Source: JAFARE01 sp963777285 (lineage in GTDB: Bacteria; Chloroflexota; Dormibacteria; Aeolococcales; Aeolococcaceae). Taken from it: DNA of 64,000 nucleotides. This document shows, piece after piece, positions 8,929-15,970 of this stretch. The notes beneath the pieces are model-generated. The model did no database searches and was not told the DNA's origin. It saw nothing but the letters and a program-made list of their open reading frames with translations. Every line of letters begins with the position of its first letter. Positions within the stretch are counted from its first letter, which is position 1. A program made the position numbers and the translations under genes. The stretch is taken from positions 434,001 through 498,000 of the forward strand of contig CAVZPR010000001.1 in the NCBI GenBank assembly GCA_963777285.1, in the 5' to 3' direction.

Positions 8929-9852
8929 TCAGCGGATCAGGCTGAGCGCGAACCCGGCGCACAGCGCGGCGGCGGTGAACTGGTGCATGCGGACCGCGCC
9001 GATGAGCAGCAACGTCCAGCCGCGCGAGTCGGTGCTGGTCCCGGCACGCACAGCCAGGCGCACGCAGCCGAGCCCGGGGAGCAGCGCGAGCGCGCACCAC
9101 AGCGGAAGCCCGCGCGTCGCCAGCCCGGCGATCACCGTGAGCAGGACGGTCGCGGTGAGCACGCGATACTCCCACACGACCCCGCCGCGACCGAGATACG
9201 TCGCAAGCGTGCGCTTGCCGACGCTCGCGTCGTGATCGCGGTCGCGCGCGTTGTTGGCGTGCAGGATCGCCGCGGTGAGGAGCGCGAGCGGCGCCGCCGC
9301 CCACCAGACGCCCGCGGGCACGTGCGCCGTCTGCGCGGCGGCGGTCCCCCAGGTGATGCCGAAACCCATGGGGATGCTCGAGGCGAGCTCGCCCAGCGGA
9401 CGGTACGCGAGCCGGAGCGGCCACGCGGTGTACGCCCAGCCGACCGCGACAGCGCCGCCACCGAGCAGCAGCAGGGCGGGCTTCTGCGTCAGGAGCACGA
9501 TGCCGGCCCCGAGCACCGCCGCCGCCGCGAAGCAGGCTGCGGCGATCAGTCGTGCTGCCGCCGAATCGATCCACCCGGCGCGCATCGCGAGCGACGACCC
9601 CGCGGCGGCATGCGTGTCGGCGCCGGTGCGCGCGTCCTCCGCGTCGTTGAGCACGTTGGTGCCGCACTGCAGCAGCACCGCGAGCAGCGCGCTGAGCGCC
9701 GCGATGCCGGGCGCGGCGCTGCCCTGCGGCAGCAGCGCGAGCGTCCCCACCAGTGACGTGAACACCGCGATCGTGAGCGAGCGCGGCCGCACGCTCTCCC
9801 ACAGCACCACGGGGAGCGCGGGACGCGGCCTCGCGACGGCGGCGGCGCCCAT
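8929..9852 (-). CDS. menA: UbiA-family prenyltransferase, MenA-like (menaquinone synthesis)
   Basis: Integral membrane enzyme expected to attach the polyprenyl tail to 1,4-dihydroxy-2-naphthoate. The 307 residues are strongly hydrophobic with the two Asp-rich motifs of the family: NVLNDAEDARTGAD (N/DxxxD, near residue 60) and NNARDRDHDASVGKRTLA (DxxxD, near residue 190). The NVLND...GAD and NNxRD...GKRTL pattern is typical of MenA rather than other UbiA proteins. ATG 9852 shares a base with the stop of the upstream flavoprotein gene. No other men gene is visible here. Confidence 0.85.
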   Translation of the reverse strand: MGAAAVARPRPALPVVLWESVRPRSLTIAVFTSLVGTLALLPQGSAAPGIAALSALLAVLLQCGTNVLNDAEDARTGADTHAAAGSSLAMRAGWIDSAAARLIAAACFAAAAVLGAGIVLLTQKPALLLLGGGAVAVGWAYTAWPLRLAYRPLGELASSIPMGFGITWGTAAAQTAHVPAGVWWAAAPLALLTAAILHANNARDRDHDASVGKRTLATYLGRGGVVWEYRVLTATVLLTVIAGLATRGLPLWCALALLPGLGCVRLAVRAGTSTDSRGWTLLLIGAVRMHQFTAAALCAGFALSLIR

Positions 9853-10316
9853 CAGTCGGGGGCGTCGGCGCCGTCGAAGCTGAGCAGCAGGGGAGGCGTG
9901 CCCGCCGCTTCCACCACCTTGATGGTGGTCACGGAGATGATCGCCGGCATCACCGGCAGGCGCTCGATGAACTGTGCGGCGCCGGGGGCGTGCGCGGTGA
10001 GACGGCGGAACAGCTCCGCGTGGCGGTCCTCCGCGGTGACCAGCTCCGCGATACCGGTGCCCTGCACCCACCGCGACGGGTTGCCCGGCGAGCACATGAA
10101 GGCGACGCGGGCATCGGCCTGCATCTCGCGCTGCTTCCGCGATCCCTTGATGGTCGCCAGCAGCAGCTGGATGCCGCCCGCCGGCGACACCTCCGGCGCG
10201 AAGAACACGCCGGCCACGTGGGGACCGAGCTCGCTGACCGTGCCGAGGGCCGTGGTGTCGTACGCGCGCAGTGCCCACACGGCGCGCTCCACGTCACTGC
10301 GCTCGATCGCGGTCAT
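9852..10316 (-). CDS. Split-barrel flavin/F420-binding protein (PPOX class)
   Basis: A 154-residue protein with the split beta-barrel pattern of the pyridoxamine-phosphate-oxidase-like superfamily: TTALGTVSELGPHVAGVFF for the first strands, IQLLLATIKGSRKQREMQADARVAFM for the cofactor-binding strand and helix, then SRWVQGTGIAELV. Such proteins bind FMN, F420 or heme; which one cannot be told. Its stop overlaps the menA start, so it probably acts in or near quinone metabolism, but that is inference from coupling only. Confidence 0.7.
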   Translation of the reverse strand: MTAIERSDVERAVWALRAYDTTALGTVSELGPHVAGVFFAPEVSPAGGIQLLLATIKGSRKQREMQADARVAFMCSPGNPSRWVQGTGIAELVTAEDRHAELFRRLTAHAPGAAQFIERLPVMPAIISVTTIKVVEAAGTPPLLLSFDGADAPD

Positions 10317-10329
10317 CGCGTCCCGGCCA

Positions 10330-11187
10330 TCATCGCAGAAGCCGGCTGAGGCGCCGGTCGGCGTACACCCTGCCTTCGGTCTGGCAGGTGGGGCAGTACT
10401 GAAACGAGCGCGACGTGTAGGAGACCTCGCGGACCGTGTCGCCGCAGACGGGACAGCGCTGCCCGGCGCGGCCGTGCACCTGCATGCGCAGCTTCTTCTC
10501 GCCGCGCAGCGTGTCTGGGTCGGCCTCGCGCGCTCGTGCCAGCGCGCCCTCGAGCACGTCGTGCAGCGCGGTGTGCAGCCGCGCGGCGTCGTCCTCGACG
10601 ACGCTCGAGGCCTTGCGAAACGGTGAGAGGCGCGCTGCGTGCAGGATCTCGTCGGAGTATGCGTTGCCGATGCCCGCGATCACGGTCTGATCGGCGAGCA
10701 CGGTCTTGAGCGGGCGCGCATCGCCGCGCAGGAGAGCGCCCAGAGCGTCCGCCGCGAGCGAGCTGTCGAGCGCGTCCACCCCGAGGCGGGCGACGCCGGG
10801 AACGTCTCGCGGCGAGCGGACCACGTACAGCGCCAGGTGTCTCTCGGTCCCCTGCTCGGTGACCTCGAGGGCCCGTCCCTGGTGCAGGCGCAGCACCATG
10901 AGCAGCGGACCGCGCAGCGAGGGCCGGGCGTCGGTGGCCCGCTGGCGGAGCCGGATCCAGCCGGCGCGGGCCAGGTGCACCACGAGGTGCAGCGGCCCGA
11001 CTCTGAGGTCGATGAACTTGCCCAAGCGGGCGCAGCCGGCGATCTGCCCGCCCTGCAACGCCAGGAGCGGAGGGTCGTACGTCTTGAGCGCGGCCACCGA
11101 TCGGAGCAGCGCACCCTCGACGACGTCGCCGCGGAGCGAGACGTCCAGTGACTCGGTGAGCGCTTGCACCTCGGGCAGCTCCGGCAT
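10330..11187 (-). CDS. mutM: Formamidopyrimidine/endonuclease VIII-type DNA glycosylase
   Basis: Base-excision repair enzyme. The mature N-terminus would be PELPEV, with the catalytic Pro and Glu. LGKFI carries the conserved Lys, PLKTVLADQTVIAGIGNAYS is the helix-two-turn-helix segment, and the C-terminus has a four-Cys zinc finger, CPVCG then YCPTCQ. Length of 285 residues is normal. Start ATG 11187 is fixed by MPELPEV. Fpg and Nei are hard to separate by eye; the symbol is a best guess. It is divergent from the Nudix gene, also a candidate nucleotide-damage enzyme. Confidence 0.9.
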   Translation of the reverse strand: MPELPEVQALTESLDVSLRGDVVEGALLRSVAALKTYDPPLLALQGGQIAGCARLGKFIDLRVGPLHLVVHLARAGWIRLRQRATDARPSLRGPLLMVLRLHQGRALEVTEQGTERHLALYVVRSPRDVPGVARLGVDALDSSLAADALGALLRGDARPLKTVLADQTVIAGIGNAYSDEILHAARLSPFRKASSVVEDDAARLHTALHDVLEGALARAREADPDTLRGEKKLRMQVHGRAGQRCPVCGDTVREVSYTSRSFQYCPTCQTEGRVYADRRLSRLLR

Positions 11188-11193
11188 CGCGGC

Positions 11194-11199
11194 TATGGT
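11194..11199 (+). promoter_or_regulatory. -10 box TATGGT close upstream of the Nudix gene
   Basis: TATGGT ends 5 bases before an ATG at 11205. That ATG opens a frame that differs by one from the Nudix domain frame, which hints at a further +1 error inside the gene (11205-11922 is 3n+1 bases long). Confidence 0.45.
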
Positions 11200-11220
11200 C
11201 GCGGATGGAAGAATTCGCGC

Positions 11221-11922
11221 GTGGTGAGGAGCGGCGCCGGCCCGTCCAGGCGGCCGCGCGCAGCGGCGCACGCCGCGGCATCCGAGGACGTCCTCTGCGT
11301 GCCGCGCACCACGATCTTCCCCGACGGCGCCTGGCACGGGCTGGTGACCACCGGGCTGGAACGGCTGCTGCGGACGGTGCGGGCCGCGTCGGAGTACCAG
11401 CCGCGCAGGAACGTGGAGGACGACCCGTCGCTGCAGCAGATCATCCCGTACTGCGTGGTGCACCACCCCCATGACGACACCTACCTGATCACCCGCAGGC
11501 TGCGCCGCTCCAGCGAGCGCCGCCTGCACCATCTCTTCTCGCTGGGCATCGGCGGGCACGTCAACCCGCAGGACGGCGAGTCGGGTGACCCGGTCGAGGG
11601 CGGCCTGCGCCGCGAGTGGGGCGAGGAGATCCGCTGCGCCTCGCCGGCGACCGCCCGGCTCGTGGCCGCGCTCAACGACGACTCGAGCCCGGTGTCCCGG
11701 GTGCACCTGGGGCTGGTGTTCCTGGTGGAGCCGACGCTGGGGTTCGTCGACGTGCGTGAGGTGGAGAAGCTCGAGGGCGACTGCATGACGCTGGCGGCCA
11801 TGCGACGGCACTACCTCAGCATGGAGTCGTGGTCGCAGCTGGTCTTCGACGACCTTGTCGACGGTGCCAGCGCTCGCGCGGCGCGAAGCCCGCTGGTGGT
11901 GGAGTTGAACGCCGCGCCGTAG
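11221..11922 (+). CDS. Nudix hydrolase-like protein
   Basis: About 233 residues. A Nudix-type box is seen at GGHVNPQDGESGD followed by EGGLRREWGEEI, with the REx2EE core that binds Mg2+. N-terminal EDVLCVPRTTIFPDGAWHG and the region IIPYCVVHHP...YLITRR match Nudix proteins that begin with a longer beta segment. Substrate not known. Start is uncertain: GTG 11221 is the first usable codon in this frame, but the promoter-like box and ATG 11205 lie in another frame, so the true N-terminus may be hidden by a one-base error. Confidence 0.7.
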   Translation: MVRSGAGPSRRPRAAAHAAASEDVLCVPRTTIFPDGAWHGLVTTGLERLLRTVRAASEYQPRRNVEDDPSLQQIIPYCVVHHPHDDTYLITRRLRRSSERRLHHLFSLGIGGHVNPQDGESGDPVEGGLRREWGEEIRCASPATARLVAALNDDSSPVSRVHLGLVFLVEPTLGFVDVREVEKLEGDCMTLAAMRRHYLSMESWSQLVFDDLVDGASARAARSPLVVELNAAP

Positions 11923-11940
11923 CTTCTCCCGCGGCGACGG

Positions 11941-11946
11941 TAGGAT
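11941..11946 (+). promoter_or_regulatory. -10 box TAGGAT of a predicted near-leaderless mRNA
   Basis: TAGGAT ends 9 bases before ATG 11956, with no Shine-Dalgarno between them. Confidence 0.5.
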
Positions 11947-11955
11947 CGCAGCGTC

Positions 11956-12273
11956 ATGGCACACGCCGAATGGCAGGGCACGATCTCCGGCGGGCCGGCG
12001 GGCATCGACGACGTGGTCCGCGGTTCCATCGCCGGCGTTCGCGGCATGAAGGTGGTCGACTCGCTCGAGGGCCGCATCGTCGCCCGGCATCGATTCGGCA
12101 TCTGGAGCTGGGGTGAGGACGTCGAGGTGAGCTGGCGTCCGGCCACCGAGGGCATCCTCGACATCACCATCACCAGCGCGTCGCGGGTGCGCACCACGCT
12201 GGTCGACTGGGGGCAGAACCGGCGCAACGTGGCCGCGGTCCGCGACCGGCTGCTGCGCCAGGTGCAGAGCTAA
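11956..12273 (+). CDS. Conserved-looking small protein, unknown function
   Basis: A 105-residue soluble protein that I do not recognise. It alternates hydrophobic and charged residues in the manner of a beta-sandwich (VVDSLEGRIVARHRFGIWSW, VEVSWRPATEGILDITITS) and ends in a helix VAAVRDRLLRQVQS. No signal peptide or membrane segment. Its stop overlaps the stop of the convergent exonuclease gene by two bases. High third-position GC supports coding. Confidence 0.7.
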   Translation: MAHAEWQGTISGGPAGIDDVVRGSIAGVRGMKVVDSLEGRIVARHRFGIWSWGEDVEVSWRPATEGILDITITSASRVRTTLVDWGQNRRNVAAVRDRLLRQVQS

Positions 12274-13145
12274 CCGCCCATACCCTGCAGCGCCCGTGCC
12301 AGACGCGACGCCGCAGCGGGCACGCCGTGCTTCCCGGCGAGCTCCTCGAGCCGCCGCGGGTCGGCGGGCAGATCGCGCCGCGGCGCGTCCGGCAGCGTCA
12401 CCGGAAGGGTCGCCACCGGCGGCACCACGCGGAGCGCCCGCGTCAGGTAGTCGCGATCGGCCTCACGGAGCTGGGCGGTGCGCAGCATCGGTTCGACCCC
12501 GCCGTAGCGCTGGATGAGCGCGGCGGCGGACACCGCCCCCACGCCCCTGAGCCCGGGCAGGCCGTCCGACGGGTCTCCGCGGAGGATCGCGTAGTCACCG
12601 TAGCGCCGGCCGGGGATGCCGTAGCGGCGCGCCACCTCCGCCTCGTCGACCAGGGTGAGCCCGGAGCGCTCCGGGTACAGCACCCTGACCCTGGGGTCCT
12701 CGACCAGCGCGAACAGGTCCCGGTCGCCGCTGGCGATCTCGACCGTGCCCCGGGACTTCGCCACCCAGGTGGCGATCACGTCCTCCGCTTCGTAGTCGGG
12801 CACGCCCACGCAGTCGAGGCCGGCGGCGGCCAGCAGCTCGTCGATCACCGGCATCTGCGGAATCAGCCCCGGGGGGATCGGCTCCGCCGTGCGGTGCGCC
12901 TTGTACGACGGGATCAGCTCGACGCGCCACAGGGGACGCCAGTCGGCGTCGGCGGCGACCGCGACGCCGCCCGGGCGGCGCGTGGTGATCAGCCGCGTGA
13001 GCGTCTCCAGGAAGCCGCGCACCGCGTTGACCGGCCGGCCGTCGGGGGCGCGCACGCTCTGGGGCACGCCGTAGAAGGCGCGGAAGATCAGGCTCGAGCC
13101 GTCGACGAGGAGCCAGTCACACGCCACTGGCGCATCTTCCGGCAA
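12270..13145 (-). CDS. 5'-3' exonuclease (stand-alone, PolA N-terminal type)
   Basis: A 291-residue flap/RNA-primer exonuclease-like protein without a polymerase domain. Marks: WLLVDGSSLIFRAFYG with the first metal-binding Asp, SYKAHR, DYEAEDVIATW with the acidic cluster, IASGDRDLFALV with two further Asps, and the H3TH stretch LRGDPSDGLPGLRGVGAVSAA that grips DNA. Start is TTG at 13145 in this reading. It may process Okazaki fragments beside PolA, as ExoIX/Fen-like proteins do in other bacteria. Divergent from the sulfur-carrier gene. Confidence 0.9.
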   Translation of the reverse strand: MPEDAPVACDWLLVDGSSLIFRAFYGVPQSVRAPDGRPVNAVRGFLETLTRLITTRRPGGVAVAADADWRPLWRVELIPSYKAHRTAEPIPPGLIPQMPVIDELLAAAGLDCVGVPDYEAEDVIATWVAKSRGTVEIASGDRDLFALVEDPRVRVLYPERSGLTLVDEAEVARRYGIPGRRYGDYAILRGDPSDGLPGLRGVGAVSAAALIQRYGGVEPMLRTAQLREADRDYLTRALRVVPPVATLPVTLPDAPRRDLPADPRRLEELAGKHGVPAAASRLARALQGMGG

Positions 13146-13177
13146 CGCGCCGCCCGGGTCGCGGCGAGGGCAGTTCG

Positions 13178-13183
13178 TATACT
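13178..13183 (+). promoter_or_regulatory. -10 box TATACT of a predicted leaderless mRNA
   Basis: TATACT ends 6 bases before ATG 13190, so the predicted transcription start is the A of the start codon. Confidence 0.6.
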
Positions 13184-13189
13184 CCTGCG

Positions 13190-13471
13190 ATGGCTGTGAC
13201 GGTTCGTGTGCCGGGGCCGCTGCGCCGCCTCACCAACGGCAGCGCCGAGGTGCAGGTGGAAGGGGAGACGGTGTCGGCCGCGCTCACCAACCTCGACGCC
13301 GAGTACCCTGGCTTTCGCGACCGGCTCTACGACGACACGGGCAACCTGCGCCAGTTCATCAACATCTACGTCAATGACTCCGACATCCGCTTTGGCCAGG
13401 GCCTCGACACGCCGGTCAGCGAGCGCGACGAGCTCTCCATCGTTCCCGCCGTCGCCGGCGGAGGTGGCTGA
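13190..13471 (+). CDS. MoaD/ThiS-family sulfur-carrier protein, CysO-like
   Basis: A 93-residue ubiquitin-fold protein. VRVPGPLRRLTNG, VSAALTNLDAEYPGF, FINIYVNDSDIRF and the C-terminal IVPAVAGGGG follow the CysO pattern, where the terminal Gly-Gly is made into a thiocarboxylate that donates sulfur. In mycobacteria CysO serves CysM in cysteine synthesis; here no cysM or mec gene is adjacent. Instead its 3' end overlaps the start of mnmA, a tRNA thiolase, by 8 bases, which suggests a sulfur relay for tRNA (inference). Confidence 0.85.
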   Translation: MAVTVRVPGPLRRLTNGSAEVQVEGETVSAALTNLDAEYPGFRDRLYDDTGNLRQFINIYVNDSDIRFGQGLDTPVSERDELSIVPAVAGGGG

Positions 13472-14577
13472 GGACCCCTTCGCGGAGCTTCCCGGGGGCG
13501 CGGTGGTCGCGGTGGCCATGTCAGGCGGGGTCGAACTCGAGCGTGGCCGCGGCGCGCGTCGCGGCGCGCGGTCTGCCCTGCTTCGCGATCACCCTGGCGA
13601 TGTGGGCTCGCAGCGCCGAGGAGCAGCGCGATCGCGGCTGCTGCTCGGTAGACGCCGTCGAGGATGCCCGGCGCGTCGCCGCCGCGCTGCGCATCCCCCA
13701 TTACGTGTGGAACCTCGAGGCCGAGTTCGAGGCGCGCGTGGTCGAGCCGGCGTGCGGCGAGTACGCCGAGGGGCTCACGCCCAACCCCTGCACCCGCTGC
13801 AACGAGCGGATCAAGTTCGGGGTGCTCCTGGCTCGCGCCCTCGCGGCCGGCGCCACCCACCTGGTCACCGGCCACTACGCGCGGCGGGGCCGGCGGGGCG
13901 CCGACGCCACCCTGCATCGCGCCCGCGATTCCCGGCGCGACCAGTCCTACGTGCTGCACCGCGTCGGTGCCGAGCAGCTGGCGTGCGCGATCTTTCCGCT
14001 GGGCGACGCGCGTTCCAAGGCGGAGGTGCGGAACGAAGCGGCGGCGCTGGGCCTCGCCACCGCCGCGAAGCCCGAGTCGCAGGACCTCTGCTTCGCCGGC
14101 GGGGACCTGCGCAGCGAGCTGTCGCGTCGCCTCCAGGGTCGTTACCGGCCGGGACCGCTGCTCGACAGCGCGGGAGGCGTGGCCGGCGCCCACGACGGCC
14201 TGCCCTTCTACACCGTGGGGCAGCGCTCCGGGCTGCGGCTGCGGCCCGGCCGTCCCGACCAGCCGCCGCTGTACGTCATCGAGGTGCGACCGGAGGACAA
14301 CGCGCTGGTCGTGGGTGAGCGCCGTCGCCTCGAGCGAGATCGCCTGGAGGCATCCGACTGCCGCTGGATCGGCGCGCCGCCCGCGCCCGGGACACGCTGC
14401 CAGGCGCAGCTGCGCGCCCACGGTGTGCCCCACGACGCGGAGGTGCTCGACGCCGGGCATGACGTCCTGCGGCTGCGCTTCGAGGCGCCGGTGATGCAGG
14501 TCTCGCCCGGACAGGCGGTCGTCCTGTACAGCGGCGACGAGGTGCTCGGCGGCGGCGTCGTCCGCCGCGCCGCCTGA
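13464..14577 (+). CDS. mnmA: tRNA 2-thiouridylase MnmA, broken by a +1 frameshift
   Basis: Makes 2-thiouridine at the wobble position of tRNA. The PP-loop SGGVDSS is interrupted: the bases GTCGAACTC at 13530-13538 hold one A too many, and removing it gives GGVDSSVAAARVAARGL. After that the frame runs on with LTPNPCTRCNERIKFG (catalytic Cys), THLVTGHYAR, DQSYVLHRV, SQDLCFAGG (second catalytic Cys) and YTVGQRSGL. Total length of 1114 bases is 3n+1, giving about 370 residues when repaired. GTG 13464 lies within the end of the sulfur-carrier gene. Confidence 0.92.
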
Positions 14578-14581
14578 CGCC

Positions 14582-14992
14582 GTGCCGCCGTCGATCGGCG
14601 ACGTCGTCCTCGCCGTCGTCGCCGTCCTCGCCGGCTGCGTGGCGGGCGCCGCCGCGGTGCGCGGCGGCTACCTCAGCGGCAACTGGTTCGCCTACATCTG
14701 CGCGGCCGGCTGCGCCGCGTTCGTCGCGGGGATCGTCGGCCAGCGCGTCTTTCCCAGCGCCGACGCCATCCGAACGCTGGGAACCGAGGCGGCGGCCCGC
14801 TCCGTGCCCGGACCCTGGGACGCCGGCGTGAGCCTCCCGCTCCTGCCGATCCGCCTCACGCCGGTGACGGTCGCCGGCATCCTGGTCGCGGCGGTGGGCC
14901 TCAGCCTGGTGCTCCTCTTCGAGCGAGTGCCGGGGGCCGGGCGCGCCGCCGCTCGGCGGCCGCGCCGCCTCGAGGAGGACGACACGGTCTGA
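14582..14992 (+). CDS. Small membrane protein, unknown function
   Basis: A 136-residue protein with three likely membrane helices (about 6-28, 36-54 and 96-114) and a basic then acidic cytosolic tail RRPRRLEEDD. I do not recognise the family. It starts with GTG 5 bases after the mnmA stop, so it is probably co-transcribed with it. Confidence 0.65.
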   Translation: MPPSIGDVVLAVVAVLAGCVAGAAAVRGGYLSGNWFAYICAAGCAAFVAGIVGQRVFPSADAIRTLGTEAAARSVPGPWDAGVSLPLLPIRLTPVTVAGILVAAVGLSLVLLFERVPGAGRAAARRPRRLEEDDTV

Positions 14993-15011
14993 GGGGCCAG
15001 AGCGCGCCGAC

Positions 15012-15017
15012 TACAAT
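15012..15017 (+). promoter_or_regulatory. -10 box TACAAT before the complex-I-like module
   Basis: TACAAT ends 7 bases before ATG 15025, the start of a nine-codon reading frame that overlaps the first gene of the NuoJ-N-like module. No clear -35 box is visible. Confidence 0.5.
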
Positions 15018-15024
15018 GCCGCCG

Positions 15025-15054
15025 ATGCTCGACGGCTGTGCCCACGCGCCGTGA
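15025..15054 (+). CDS. Nine-codon upstream reading frame overlapping the nuoJ-like gene
   Basis: ATG 15025 opens the peptide MLDGCAHAP and ends in TGA at 15052-15054. The stop overlaps the GTG start (15051) of the next gene as GTGA. With the -10 box just upstream this frame would be translated first from a leaderless mRNA and could deliver ribosomes to the downstream start, which lacks a Shine-Dalgarno. The role is inference; the peptide itself has no recognisable feature. Confidence 0.4.
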   Translation: MLDGCAHAP

Positions 15055-15656
15055 ACGCAATCGCCTTCTACGTTCTGGCGGCGCTGGTGGTGCTGGCAGC
15101 CGCGGCCGCGGTGTCGCTTCCCCGGCAGCGCGACACCGTCCTGGCGGTCGCGGCGCTGTGCGTCGCCGCCGCGGTCCTGTTCGCGGTCGCGGGTGGGTAT
15201 GCGGTGGCGGTCGCCCAGGTGCTCATTCCCGCGGCCTGCGCCGGTGGCGTCTGGGTCGCCATGCGCCGGGGCGGGTACCGCGGTCTGGCCCGGCCCGAAC
15301 CCTGGCGGCGCGCGAGATGGCTGCTGGCGCTTCCCGCGATCGCGCTCGGCGTGCTCGTGGTGGTCGTGCTCGCGCTCTCGGGTGGCGCCTGGCACGTCGC
15401 CGGCGGCGCCGTCGGCAGCCTGATCACGGTGCTGCACTACCGGGCCGGCTTCGCCCTGATGCTCGCGCTGGTGCTGGCGGTCACCGGCGTGGCGGCCGCG
15501 GTGCTCATCGGCCGTACCAGCGCTGACGAGCGCGAGCTGGATCGTGCCACGGAAACGAGGCGGCTGCGCGAGGAGCGCGAGCGCCGGCGCCGCGAGGATC
15601 GCGAGGCGGCGCGGCGGCGCAGGGGAGGCGGCCCCGTGGCGGAGGAGGAGGCGTGA
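15051..15656 (+). CDS. NuoJ-like membrane protein, divergent
   Basis: A 201-residue protein with about five membrane helices in the first 160 residues and a highly charged, Arg/Glu-rich cytosolic tail. The start AIAFYVLAALVVLAAAAAVSL and the segment VAGGYAVAVAQVLIPAAC recall the NuoJ pattern (FYLLA..., ...AVVQVLVYAGA), but the conserved YAGAVMVLF stretch is lost. Assignment rests mostly on position, since clear NuoK, L, M and N homologues follow in the canonical order. GTG 15051 overlaps the upstream mini-frame; the 3' end overlaps the nuoK-like start. Confidence 0.6.
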   Translation: MNAIAFYVLAALVVLAAAAAVSLPRQRDTVLAVAALCVAAAVLFAVAGGYAVAVAQVLIPAACAGGVWVAMRRGGYRGLARPEPWRRARWLLALPAIALGVLVVVVLALSGGAWHVAGGAVGSLITVLHYRAGFALMLALVLAVTGVAAAVLIGRTSADERELDRATETRRLREERERRRREDREAARRRRGGGPVAEEEA

Positions 15657-15970
15657 GCGTCGGTCCGGGCCACTTCGCCGTCCTCGGCGGGCTGGTGCTG
15701 GCGATCGGCCTGTACGGCGTGCTGACGCGGCGCGGAGCGCCGGCGGTGCTGCTCGCCGCAGCCGTGCTCTCCATCGCGCCGGTGATCGCGCTCGTCGGCT
15801 TGGCGCATCTGGGCCGCTCCGGCCAGGTGCCCGCGACCGGCGACGCGTTCGCGTTTCTCGCGCTCGTCGGCCTCGGCGCCGTGTGCGCGCTGGCCACCGG
15901 CATCACGCTGCTGCTCTGGCGGCGACTGCGCACCGCCGAGGTCGACGACCTGGTCGACGCGGACGGCTGA
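15653..15970 (+). CDS. NuoK-like membrane protein lacking the conserved glutamates
   Basis: A 105-residue protein with three membrane helices. AIGLYGVLTRRG near residue 17 and the tail WRRLRTAEVDDLVD align well with NuoK (GLtGlviRRN ... RR...diD.l). The two membrane glutamates that NuoK needs for proton translocation are gone: the GLEIMIN stretch reads AAAVLSI, and AAAEASIG reads GAVCALATG. The only acidic residue in the membrane part is an Asp in a loop near residue 63. Overlaps both neighbours by 1-4 bases. Confidence 0.7.
   Translation: MSVGPGHFAVLGGLVLAIGLYGVLTRRGAPAVLLAAAVLSIAPVIALVGLAHLGRSGQVPATGDAFAFLALVGLGAVCALATGITLLLWRRLRTAEVDDLVDADG

Noticed and set aside
10330..12090. A 586-codon frame including the Fpg-type gene
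   Set aside because: Only the last 285 codons, from MPELPEV, are the glycosylase; the rest is antisense to the Nudix and small unknown genes.
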